Source: Actinomadura opuntiae (GTDB lineage Bacteria; Actinomycetota; Actinomycetes; Streptosporangiales; Streptosporangiaceae). From it: a stretch of 64,000 bases of DNA. Of this stretch, positions 52,190-61,388 are shown piece by piece. The DNA lies in contig NZ_JASNWF010000010.1 in NCBI RefSeq assembly GCF_030283205.1, positions 186,001 to 250,000 of the forward strand. The letters run 5' to 3'. Every line of letters begins with the position of its first letter. The stretch's first letter is position 1. A model generated the notes under the pieces. It ran no database searches, was not told the DNA's origin, and saw nothing but the letters and a program-made list of their open reading frames with translations. The translations under genes and the position numbers were made by a program.

Positions 52190-53180
52190 CGCATACCGCC
52201 TTCAGGTAGCGCTCGAATGCGGCGGGCGTGTCCAACGCGAGCGGCCCGTCGCCGATGGCGGCGGTGGGGACCGGCACGCAGCCGAGGGTCCGGAACTCCT
52301 CCAGCCGGCCCGCGATCTCGCCGGCGTCCCCGGTGATCGCGATCGCACCGGTCATGGCGCGGTCGATGTCGCCCGTCGCCAGCCGGTCGCCGAACCCGGA
52401 CGTCTCGAACACGTGCCGGTACGCCGGCATCATGGCGTACTGGATGACGAGGCCCTCCAGGTCGCGCTCCAGGTTCGGATGGTCGCCGGCCAGGTACACC
52501 GGCACCTCGACGAGGACGGGCAGCGTCGCGGGGTCGCGGCCGATCCGCGCGCAGGCGTCGTGCACTGCGGGCAGGACATGCTCCTCCACGTAGCGGAGGG
52601 GGACGAGCCAAAGCAGCAGCCCGTCGGCGAGCTCCGCCGCCAGCTCGATCATTCTCCGCCGCATGCCGCCGAGAAGGATCGGGACGCCGGCGCCGTGCCC
52701 GGTCAGGTTGGAGGCGTGCGCGGTGTGGTGGCGTCCGGCGAAGTCGACGCGACCCTCGCCGAGCAGGGTCCGGACGATCGTCAGGTACTCGCGCATCGCC
52801 GCCACCGGGGGAACGGGGGCGAGGCCGAGCACGAACTCGTTGACGAACGGGTGTCCGGCTCCGAGCCCGAGGGCGAACCGTCCCCCGGAGAGGTCGGCCA
52901 GCGCCGACACCGTCTGCGCGATGTGCACCGGGTGGTGTCCCGCCGCGGGTATGACCCCGGTCCCGATGTGCATCGAGCGGGTCGCGGCGGCGCAGGCCGC
53001 CGCGATGACGGCCGAGTCGTGGCCGTCGGGGGGCTGGCTCAGCCAGAGGTACTCGGCCCCGGCTTCCTCCGCCATCCGGGCGCGGTCGACCGTGGCGCTC
53101 AGGCCGTGCGCGCCGGAGGTGAGCAGCAGTGGGTTTGCGGCCCTCCGCAGGCCGTCCGCCACCGTGAGGGCTCCTGTCAT
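52182..53180 (-). CDS. LLM class flavin/F420-dependent oxidoreductase
   Basis: 332 residues from the ATG at 53180, with GGGAGAGG at the ribosome site 22 bp after the PKS stop. It is a luciferase-like TIM barrel: VDRARMAEEAGAEYLWLSQPPDGHD, IGTGVIPAAGHHPVHIAQTVSALADLSGGRFALGLGAGHPF (in outline: PVHIAQTVSALADLSGGRFAL near 85-105) and VPILLGGMRRRMIELAAELADGLLLW near 175. GLGxGHP...NEFVLGL matches F420-dependent methylene-H4MPT reductase-like relatives. It is a tailoring oxidase or reductase for the PKS/NRPS product and the second LLM enzyme of the cluster. Confidence 0.9.
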   Translation of the reverse strand: MTGALTVADGLRRAANPLLLTSGAHGLSATVDRARMAEEAGAEYLWLSQPPDGHDSAVIAAACAAATRSMHIGTGVIPAAGHHPVHIAQTVSALADLSGGRFALGLGAGHPFVNEFVLGLAPVPPVAAMREYLTIVRTLLGEGRVDFAGRHHTAHASNLTGHGAGVPILLGGMRRRMIELAAELADGLLLWLVPLRYVEEHVLPAVHDACARIGRDPATLPVLVEVPVYLAGDHPNLERDLEGLVIQYAMMPAYRHVFETSGFGDRLATGDIDRAMTGAIAITGDAGEIAGRLEEFRTLGCVPVPTAAIGDGPLALDTPAAFERYLKAVCVA

Positions 53181-53202
53181 CGTCGCAACCTCTCCCGGAC
53201 GC

Positions 53203-54195
53203 TCAGCGTGCGCCCTGCTCGTTGTCCACAAGTTCGGCCAGGGCACGGACGGTGGGCCGGCGGAAGAGCCGCGCCACGGTGACCTCCACGTCGAAGTGCT
53301 GCCGGATGCGCCAAGCGAGCTGCACGGCCATGAGCGAGTTCCCGCCGAGCTCGGCGAAGTCATCGTCCAGACCGATGTCGCGGATGCCGAAAGCGTCCGA
53401 CCACAGGGCGGCGATCCGCTGCTGGACAGGCGTCTCGGGCGCGGCGTAGGGAGTGTCGAGCAACCGCTCGCCCTGGGCGTCCATCGCCGCCACCGTCGCG
53501 TCGTCCCCCAGTTCCCGTTCGAGCACATCGCCGGTGAGCGACTCGACGCGGCGCAGGTTCGCCTCCAGCCCCTCCGGGCACACCACGAGATGCGGCGCGG
53601 CGCCCCACGCGCCCAGCAGCGCCCGCAGCGCGTCCATGCCGGTGGCTGGAGAGATCATCCAGCCGGTGCGGCCGGACTCCGTATCGGGAGCGGGCACGTC
53701 CGCCTGTGCGGGGTCGGCGGTGGGTTCGTCCGCGAACGAGGCGGGGTCCACCCGCCGCAGCGCGTACTGCTCGATCTCCACCAGCTCGGCGCCGTCCGGG
53801 GCGATGACCCTGATGTCAGCGGCCACGATCTCCCCGTCGGCGGTGTCGAGTTCCCGCACGTCGACGTGGAAGCGCGGCGGCAGCGGCGCGCGGACGAGGA
53901 TGCGCCGGTAGCTCAGCGGCAGGTACTTGCTCCCCTTGCCGACGCCCGCGATGATCCGGGCGTTGGAGACCGCGTCGTCGAAGAGGGCAGGGTGCAGCAC
54001 GTACTGGTCGCATTCGGCGTGGAAATCCTCCGGTAGCGCGACGGTGCCCAGCTGCCTGCGCGTCCCGCAGTCGATCTGCTCCACGCTGTACCAGTGGGGG
54101 CCGAAGTCGACGATCCCCTTGGACCTGAAGTCCGGGGTCGGTTCGAAGCAGAAGTCCGTGCACTCGGCGCGGACGGCCTCGACGTCGTGTGCGGG
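53203..54195 (-). CDS. C-terminal part of the PKS (second half of DH domain and ACP), displaced frame
   Basis: This frame continues the PKS at 53203-58673 after a frame change near the five-G run 54193-54197. It has no start codon of its own except a GTG at 54084 inside the DH fold. It begins AHDVEAVRAECTDFCFEPTP and continues with HPALFDDAVSNARIIAG, the second DH half (Asp position in FDD), and LPLSYRRILVRAPLPPRFH. After a linker comes the acyl carrier domain: VQQRIAALWSDAFGIRDIGLD, DDFAELGGNSLMAVQLAWRI (Ser of GGNS) and VTVARLFRRPTVRALAELV. So the PKS module does have an in-line ACP if the frame is restored. Confidence 0.8.
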   Translation of the reverse strand, partial: PAHDVEAVRAECTDFCFEPTPDFRSKGIVDFGPHWYSVEQIDCGTRRQLGTVALPEDFHAECDQYVLHPALFDDAVSNARIIAGVGKGSKYLPLSYRRILVRAPLPPRFHVDVRELDTADGEIVAADIRVIAPDGAELVEIEQYALRRVDPASFADEPTADPAQADVPAPDTESGRTGWMISPATGMDALRALLGAWGAAPHLVVCPEGLEANLRRVESLTGDVLERELGDDATVAAMDAQGERLLDTPYAAPETPVQQRIAALWSDAFGIRDIGLDDDFAELGGNSLMAVQLAWRIRQHFDVEVTVARLFRRPTVRALAELVDNEQGAR

Positions 54196-57100
54196 GGCGG
54201 GCGTGGCGGCACCATCCGCACCCGCGCACGGACCCGCTCCGTCCAGGTGGGGTCGCCGGCGTCGGCCGGTGCGACAGTGACGCAGGCGTCATGGAACCCG
54301 TCGTTCGCCGTCCGCAAGGTGACCCGCATCTCCTGGTCAGTGCGGACCTCGATGGGACCGAGGAACACCACGTCGGTCATCTCGACGTGGTCGTCCCGCG
54401 CATCCGTGCCGAACGCCGTGGCGGCCGCCGCCCGGATCATCTCCAGGCACCCCGATCCGGGCATCAGCGGGATGCCGCCGACCCGATGGTCGGTGAGCAT
54501 CCAGTGCGAGTCGGGGCCGAGCACCGTGGAGAACACCGCATCTTCCGACAGGTCGTGCAGTCGGCGCCCGAGCAGCGGGTGTGCGGCGGACTCGGACCAC
54601 TTGCCGCCCCGCATTTCGCGGAACACGCTCGGGGTGATGCGGGCGGCGTCCACGGCCATACCGACGTCGCACCAGGCCGCCCAGCTCACCGAGAGCACCC
54701 TGACGCCCGCGGCGGCGCGCCGCCGGGCGTAGGCGTCGAGAAAGTTGTTCGCGGCGCAGTAGTCCACCTGGCCGAAATCCCCCACGACCGAGGTGATGGA
54801 GGAGTAGAGCACGATGAAGTCGACGTCGTCACCGAGGATGCCGTGCAGGGCGAGGGTCCCCGCGACCTTGGGGGCGAGGACGCGCCGAGCGGCCTCCAGG
54901 TCCCGGACCGCGAGCAGCCCGCCGCCGGCCACGCCCGCCGAGTGGAAGACGCCGTCGATGCGTCCGAACCGCTCGACGGCCTCGGCCGACACCGCTGCCA
55001 GCGCGTCCTCGTCGGTCACGTCGCATGCCCGGGGCATGACGGTCCCGCCCAGCTCCTCGATCTCCATGAGCTTTCCGAGCAGCCGCCGGGTGGCCTCGTC
55101 TGTGCCGTCGTCGGCGAGGAGCGCGGGCCACGCATCACGGTCGGGTGGCGCATTGCGGCCGACGAGCACGAGGTTCGCCTGTGCCGTCCGGGCGAGTTCG
55201 CAGGCCGTGGTGAGGCCGATGCCGCCGAATCCGCCGGTGATGAGGTAGGTGCCGCCGTCGCGGAGGATGGCGGGGCGCTCCTCGGGAATCTCGACCGGGA
55301 CCTCCGTGTACGACCACGCCCAGCGTTTCAGCCCGCGCCACGCGACCTGCCGGTCGGCGTCGTCACGCAGGCATTCGCGGAGCAATTGACCGGCGACGAT
55401 CCGGGCGGGTGGGCCGGACGCCGCGGCGAGGTCCACGCTGCGGCAGCTCACGTGCTGCAGTTCCCGGTTCATGAGGATCGCGGGGCCGAGCAGCGTCGCC
55501 TTGCCCGGCTCGTTCGCGCCCACGCCCGAGACATCCTGCATGTCGGTGCTGACGGCGACGATCCGCACGGGCTCCTCCGGCAGCCGCTCTTCCAGCGCCT
55601 GGGCCAGGAGCAGGAGCGCGTAGAAGCCGAGGCGGCAGGCCCGCTCGACGGCCTCCGGGGCGAGCGGGTCGGGCTCGGCCGCGGAGGCCGTCCAGCCGTG
55701 CACGACATGGGAGGGGACCTCGTCGCCGAGCGCATCGAGGAGCGCCTCGAAGTCGTCGCGTTCTGTGGGCCGTATCGTGAACCGGTTCGCAGCCGTCTCA
55801 GCGAACCCCGGCCCGGCCGCCACCCGGACGATATGCGCGTCCTTGGCCTCCAGGAGGTCCGCGAGGTGCTCCACCGGTCCGTCTCCGGGGGTGAGCAGCA
55901 ACCACCGGGAGCCGTCCGGTACCGCGGGTATCTCCGTCCCGATCGGCCGTTCCGTCCAGACGGGGGCGTACACGGCGCGCTCCACCGGTCGGACGCCGTC
56001 GTTGAGCTCCTCCGCGTCCGGGTCCACCGCCCCGGCGGGATCGGGGTCCAGCCAGTACCGACGGCGCTCGTAGGGGTAGACCGGCAACGGCACGCGCCGG
56101 CGGTCGCCGCCCGCGGCGCCGTCCCAGCCCACGGCGGCGCCGGCGCTCCACAGTCGGCCCAGGGCCTCCAGCGCGATGGTCTCGTCGTCGCCTTCGCCTA
56201 GCGGGTGCCGCATCGAGGTGGCGAAGACGGCTCGGGCGCCGGGAAGGCACTGCCGTGCCGCGCTGGTGAGGGCGCGGCCGGGGCCCGCCTCCAGCAGGGC
56301 GCGGTCGGCCCCTTCCGCCAGCGTCCGCACGCAGTCGGCGAAGCGGACGGTGTCGCGCAGGTGGCCGGCCCAGTATGCGGGGTCGATGGCCTGCTCGGCG
56401 GTGATCCAGGTGCCGGTGACGTTGGAGAGGAACGGGATCCGCGGCTCGTTCAGCTTCACGCTCGCGACGCGTTCCCGGAACGGCTCGGTGATCGCCTCCA
56501 TCATCCCGCTGTGGAAGGCGTGCGAGGTGACCAGCCGGCCGCACTGCACGCCCCAGGGCGTGAGGCGTTCCTCGAACGCGTCCACGGCGCGGTCCGGGCC
56601 GGCGACGACGGTGGCCGCGGGGCCGTTGACCGCGGCCATCTCGACACCGCCGAGGAGCATCGGGACGACCAGCCGCTCGGGCAGCGGCACTGCCGCCATT
56701 GAGCCGCGCGGCATACTCTGCATCAGCTCCCCGCGCGCGGCGACGACGGCAAGGGCGTCCTCGAGAGAGAAGACGCCCGCCAGGCAGGCGGCCGCGTACT
56801 CGCCGATGCTGTGCCCGAGCAGCGCGTCCGGCTCGACCCCCCACGACGCGAACAGCCGCGCGACCGCGTACTCGACGGCGAAGAGCGCGGGCTGAGCGAA
56901 CCGCGTCTGCGCGAGGGTGGCGGCGTCGGCGCCCCCGAACAGGAGGCTGCGCAGGTCAGTGCCGATGAGAGGTGTCAGTACTTCGGCGCACTCGTCGATC
57001 ACGTTGCGGAACACCACCTGCGTCCGGTAGAGGCCGTCCCCCATACCCGGGTACTGGGCGCCCTGGCCAGGGAAGAGCAGGGCCACGCCGCGCCCGTCCG

Positions 57101-58673
57101 GTGGAGCGGGGCGAGCGGGCGCCGGCGACGCGGCCAGGTCTCGCAGGGCGGCGGCCGCGTCCTGCACGGTGGCCGCCACCACGGCGCGGCGGTGCGGCAG
57201 CTCCCGGCGGCCGTGCTGCAGCGTCCAGGCCACGTCCGCGAGCGCCGGCGGGTCCGGCTCGCCGAGGTACTCGCCGAGGCGCGCGGCCATCGCGGCGAGC
57301 GCAGTGCTCGTCCGCGCCGAGAGCGGAAGGACCTGCGGTGACGGCCGCTCATCGGGTGTGCGCGCGTCCTCCGGCGCCTCCTCAAGGATGATGTGCGCGT
57401 TCGTGCCGCCGATACCGAACGAGCTCACGCCGGCGCGCCGAAGCCCCGTCCACGGCACCGGCTCGGCGTTGACGTAGAACGGGCTGGATTCGAGGTCGAT
57501 CGCCGGGTTCGGCTTCTCGAAGTGCAGCGTGGGCGGGATCACCCCGTGGCGGATCGCGAGGCACGCTTTGATGATCGAGGCGGCCCCCGCGGCGGCGCCG
57601 AGATGACCCACATTGGTCTTCACCGAGCCAAGCGCGCAGTACTGCCCCGCCCTGGCGCCCGCCGCGCGGAAGGCGTCGCTGAGGGCGGTGATCTCGATCG
57701 GATCGCCGACGAGAGTGCCGGTGCCGTGCGCCTCGACGTACCCGATCGACTCGGGCGACACCTGCGCCACTGCCAGCGCCTCCACGATCAGCCGGGTCTG
57801 CCCCTCGACGCCCGGGGCCGTGTAGCCGGCACGGGCGGCCCCATCGTTGTTGATCGCCGAGCCGCGGATGACCGCGTACACGTGGTCGCCGTCGAACCGG
57901 GCGTCCGCGAGCCGCTTGACGGCCAGCACGCCCACCCCGCTGCCGAAAACGGTTCCGGAGGCGGCGGCGTCGAAGGCGCGGACGTGCCCGTCCGCGGAGC
58001 CGATCCCGCCGTCCACGCGCCAATGCCCGCGCCCGTAGGGCAGCCGGACGTCCACGCCGCCGACCAGGGCCATGTCGCACTCGCCCATCAGCAACGACTG
58101 GCAGCCGAGGTGGATCGCCACCAGGGTGGTGGAACACGCGGTCTGCACGGTGAGGCTCGGCCCCTGGAGTCCGAGCCGGTAGGAGACCGTGGTGGCCAGG
58201 TAGTCGGGTTCGGTCGCCGTGGCGACGCTCATGCCACCGGCCGCGGCCACGGCCGCCGCGTTGCGGCGGACGTTGTCCGGGCCGTACTCGTACTCGCCGG
58301 CCCCGCCGAACACGCCGACGGTCCCGGCGTAGCGGCCGGGGTCGTACCCGGCGTCCTCGAGCGCGCTGTGGCAGGTCTCCAGGAACAGCCGCCCCTGGGG
58401 ATCGCGCAGTTCGGCGTCGCGCGCGGTGTAACCGAAAAGGCCGGCGTCGAACCCGTCCATCTCGTCGATCATCGGACAGGCTTTGACATAGTCCGGATGG
58501 TGGATATAGCGCTCGGGGACGCCGGTGGCGCGTAGCTCGTCGTCGGTCAGGAAGCGGATGCTCTCGACACCCTTGATCAAGTTGTTCCAGTATTCGTGGA
58601 CACTGTTCGCGCCGGGAAAACGGCACGCCATTCCAACTATCGCTACGTCGTTTTCTCGATTGGCGTCGGCCAT
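53203..58673 (-). CDS. type I polyketide synthase, KS-AT-KR-DH-ACP, apparently frameshifted
   Basis: The main frame is open from 58673 to 53913 (1586 codons). KS ~8-430: TACSTTLVAIHLGCQ (active Cys), EAHGTGTLVGDPIE and VGHLGAAAG. AT ~530-840: GHSIGEYAAACLAG near 625 and TSHAFHSGMME (HAFH) near 720, which suggests malonyl-CoA. KR ~1040-1330: TYLITGGFGGIGLTT and YSSITSVVGDFGQVDYCAANNF with the Ser/Tyr/Asn set. DH starts near 1365: DHRVGGIPLMPGSG contains HxxxGxxxxP. A frame change then loses the DH end and ACP, which are found in another frame. Adding one C in the coding-strand run opposite 54193-54197 restores a normal module. The KR-before-DH order is unusual. The start overlaps the carrier gene stop (TAATG). 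Confidence 0.85.
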
Positions 58674-59011
58674 TATGTGCCACCTTCCGTCCGGTCGCCG
58701 CGTGCCACGCCGCGCATTGCCCGTCGGCGGCTCCCCGGCGCGGGCCGCCGCGCTCTGCCGCTTTGCGACGAGGTGTCGCCCTCGCTCGCCAGGTAGCGGG
58801 CCAGACCCCTGATGTTCTGGTGCCGGTAGAACGCGACGAGCGGTATCTCGCGCCCGAGCCGCGCCATGAGATCGACGCGCACCTCGGCAATGATCCGCGA
58901 GGTTCCACCGAAGTCGAAAAAATTAACGTCGACGCCGAGGCGGCGTTTTCTCAAACGTCTTTCCCAGGCGTCCCGGACGATGTCCAGCATTGCTGGCTCC
59001 ACCTCGCGCAC
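58673..59011 (-). CDS. discrete carrier protein (GGTS variant)
   Basis: 112 residues. A carrier domain occupies residues ~1-75: MLDIVRDAWERRLRKRRLGVD, VNFFDFGGTSRIIAEVRVDL with Ser of GGTS as the presumed phosphopantetheine site, and IPLVAFYRHQNIRGLARYLA. GGTS in place of GGHS/GGDS and the RII that follows are unusual but occur in discrete PCPs. The last ~35 residues are Arg/Gly/Ser-rich and probably disordered. TAATG overlap with the PKS start shows tight coupling. This carrier sits between the A-domain genes and the PKS, so it may deliver the starter unit to the KS. Confidence 0.85.
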   Translation of the reverse strand: MREVEPAMLDIVRDAWERRLRKRRLGVDVNFFDFGGTSRIIAEVRVDLMARLGREIPLVAFYRHQNIRGLARYLASEGDTSSQSGRARRPAPGSRRRAMRGVARGDRTEGGT

Positions 59012-59061
59012 GCTCGGCGTTCCTTCCGTGGGGACAAGTTCGATAGCACCATGCCGGACAG

Positions 59062-59101
59062 CGGCCCGACCAGTCTCTTTTTTGAGGTCTGATTCGGGCC
59101 G
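59062..59101. other. interrupted hairpin between GNAT and carrier genes
   Basis: CGGCCCGA (59062-59069) pairs perfectly with TCGGGCCG (59094-59101). Inside, CAGTCTC and GAGGTCTG form a further imperfect stem around TTTTTT. It lies in the 103-bp gap between the GNAT stop and the carrier start, so it could be an mRNA processing or attenuation point dividing the NRPS-loading genes from the PKS genes. Confidence 0.4.
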
Positions 59102-59114
59102 CCCCTGGCCGTCG

Positions 59115-59789
59115 TTATCCCTTGCGACGGTAGGAGGGCGTCTCGCGGGTCCGCCCGAAGAGGCCTGCGAGATGGCCGCCCGGCATTTGCGCGAGATGTT
59201 CGCACATCAGGGCACGCGCCTCCTCTTTGTCGGTATTCGGGATCTCGTCAAGAGCCGACAGGAGGTCCCCCTTGGCGGCGAAGTCATAGAACTCGCTGCG
59301 GAGCACCGAGCAGAGAGCCGCATCCTGGTACTCGCCGTCGAGAAAGAAGTAGTCCCGCAGTATCCCCTCGAGCGTGACGTTCCACTGCGTCAGCACGGGA
59401 ATCGCATGCTTGTTGTAGAGGCCGAAGATGAACTCCACCCGGTGTGCGTTCTTCATATGGAAGAGATGGGTGGCCAGCAGGACGATGGCCTCACCGCCGA
59501 GTCCCTGGTCGTAGAGTTGAGGATCTCCGATACCGGTTCCGATCACGTAGCTGCCCTCGTACTCCTCTTTCGCCGTCCACGTGACAGCGCCGACTCGGCG
59601 CTTGCTGCCGTTCTCGACCACGATCATGAAGTGGGTCCGGCCGTGCAGGTTCTCGTTTCTCAGATCATCCGCTGAGAACAGCTTCTGTTTCCCGAGCGCG
59701 TACCATCCGGATCTCGAGGAGAACCATTTGGCCAGGCGTTCGTAGTCGCCGGGAAGGCAGTGTTCGAGTGTGGCCAGGGTGCCGATCAT
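59115..59789 (-). CDS. GNAT family N-acyltransferase
   Basis: A 224-residue RimJ/RimL-like GNAT enzyme. The acyl-CoA-binding core is IGTGIGDPQLYDQGLGGEAIVLLATHLFHMKNAHRVEFI, with the P-loop-like QLYDQGLGGEA near residues 92-102. The N-terminal region LPGDYERLAKWFSSRSGWYALGKQKLFSADDL is typical of the family's substrate side. It would acylate an amine of a pathway amino acid or intermediate, or, less likely, an unrelated amine. It lies 12 bp after the stand-alone A-domain gene in the same transcript, which strongly suggests a pathway role. Codon use includes more AT-ending codons than its neighbours. Confidence 0.85.
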   Translation of the reverse strand: MIGTLATLEHCLPGDYERLAKWFSSRSGWYALGKQKLFSADDLRNENLHGRTHFMIVVENGSKRRVGAVTWTAKEEYEGSYVIGTGIGDPQLYDQGLGGEAIVLLATHLFHMKNAHRVEFIFGLYNKHAIPVLTQWNVTLEGILRDYFFLDGEYQDAALCSVLRSEFYDFAAKGDLLSALDEIPNTDKEEARALMCEHLAQMPGGHLAGLFGRTRETPSYRRKG

Positions 59790-59801
59790 GGCTGCTCCTC
59801 G

Positions 59802-61388
59802 TCATCCGGTTCCGGACATCGGTTCGCGCGAGAGGTCTCCGGAAGCGGGGAGTTCCGCCGCGACGCGGCTCCGGTCGACCTTCCCGTTCCCGTTCAGGGG
59901 GAGCGCCGCCCGATGCTGGAACGAGTCGGGCAGCATGTGCGCAGGCAGGGCGCCGAGGACGAGTTCCGTCAATGCCGTCGCCGGCACCGGACGTCCGGTA
60001 TAGACCGCCGCCAGACCGTACTCGCCCGGGTTTCCCGCAGGGACGACGACGGCGTCGGCGACGTCGGGATGCCGCCGCAACACTGCCTCGATCTCGCCCG
60101 GTTCGACGCGGTAGCCGCGCACCTTGACCTGGTCGTCGAGCCTGCCGAGGTGCACGAGCAGGCCGTCCTCGACGCGCACCCGGTCGCCGGTCCGGTACCA
60201 GTACTCGGGACCGTAGGGGCCCGGTCGGCACGGTGTCCGTGCGGGCGCCGCCTCCGGAAACCCGTAGAACCGCCCGACGTCGCACCGCGAGTCGAGATAG
60301 CCGGGAAAGCGCTGCTCGCCCCGCAGGCACAGTTCGCCCTCCCTCGCGGGTCGTCCATCCGGGCCGAGGACGACATGCTCCACCGTCGGCAGCGGGCGGC
60401 CGATGGGCACCGTCCCGTTCGAGGTGACGGGCCAGTCGGACGGTGCGCGCGGCAGCTCGTAGGCCGTGCAGAACACGGCTGCCTCGGTAGGGCCGTAGGT
60501 GTTCTCGATGACGCTGCACGGGGCCGCTGCCGCCCATACCGCGGCCTGCCGCACGGTCAGGCGATCGCCGCCGAAGCGCGTGTGCCGCAGTCCCGGCATG
60601 CTCCCCGGCTCCACGCCTCCGGTCCGGATGCCGAGGGTCACCGCGTAGGGCACGGAGAACCAGTGCGTGATGCCCCTGCGCTGCACGTACGCCGACGGCC
60701 GCAGCTCCTCGTTCCCCTTCGGGACGACAACGGTGGCGCCACCACTCCAGGAGAGGAACAGGTCGCATACCGAGGGGTCGAAGGTCAGCTCGAAGGTGTG
60801 CGACACCCGGTCTCCGCCGCTGACCGGCCACCGCTCGCTGCACGAGCGCAGGAAGGCCGTGACGTTGAGGTGCGTTACGGGCACGCCCTTCGGGACGCCC
60901 GTGGACCCGGAGGTGAACAGGATGTAGGCGATGTCGTCCGGGTCCGGAACCGCGGGCGGGCCCGTCGCGGGGGACTCCGCGAGACCGCGCAGCGAACCCG
61001 GCAGGTCGAGTGTCGCCGCTCCCGCCGCCGCCGCGATCCCGGCCGACCTCTCACCCTCGGACTCGTCGGCGAGCAGCAGGTCGAGTCCGGTGGCCGCGGC
61101 GACGGCCCGGCCGCGGGACGCCGGCATGCCCGTCCCGAGCGGCACCACCGCGGCGCCGAGCCGGAGCGCCGCTAGGTAGCCGGCGTAGGCCAGCGGCGTG
61201 CGGGTGCACAGCAAGCCCACGCGCCGGGGCGGCCCGCCGCGGTGCCGCGCCATGAGCTCGGCGATCCCGGATGCGGCCCGTTCGAGTTCGGCGTAGGTCC
61301 AGCCGTCTTCCTCGATCTCCAGGGCTACGGCGTCCGGATGGCGTGCGGCGCCCGCGGCGAACCACGAGTACAGGGAGCCCTCGGTCAC
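59802..61388 (-). CDS. stand-alone NRPS adenylation domain (complete)
   Basis: A 528-residue A domain without carrier or C domain. Motifs: A3 YILFTSGSTGVPKGVPVTHLN, A4 FELTFDPSVCDLFLS, A5 ENTYGPTEAAVFCTAYE, A7 YWYRTGDRVR, A8 LGRLDDQVKVRGYRVEPGEIE and A10 LPLNGNGKVDR with its lysine. All catalytic motifs are present. By eye alignment to GrsA the specificity residues include D, P (position 236) and C (239), then roughly S, R, G, T, V, F, K. I do not know an amino acid for this code; the acid may be non-proteinogenic. It must load a discrete carrier. Start overlaps the NRPS stop (GTGA-type, 4 bp). Confidence 0.92.
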   Translation of the reverse strand: MTEGSLYSWFAAGAARHPDAVALEIEEDGWTYAELERAASGIAELMARHRGGPPRRVGLLCTRTPLAYAGYLAALRLGAAVVPLGTGMPASRGRAVAAATGLDLLLADESEGERSAGIAAAAGAATLDLPGSLRGLAESPATGPPAVPDPDDIAYILFTSGSTGVPKGVPVTHLNVTAFLRSCSERWPVSGGDRVSHTFELTFDPSVCDLFLSWSGGATVVVPKGNEELRPSAYVQRRGITHWFSVPYAVTLGIRTGGVEPGSMPGLRHTRFGGDRLTVRQAAVWAAAAPCSVIENTYGPTEAAVFCTAYELPRAPSDWPVTSNGTVPIGRPLPTVEHVVLGPDGRPAREGELCLRGEQRFPGYLDSRCDVGRFYGFPEAAPARTPCRPGPYGPEYWYRTGDRVRVEDGLLVHLGRLDDQVKVRGYRVEPGEIEAVLRRHPDVADAVVVPAGNPGEYGLAAVYTGRPVPATALTELVLGALPAHMLPDSFQHRAALPLNGNGKVDRSRVAAELPASGDLSREPMSGTG

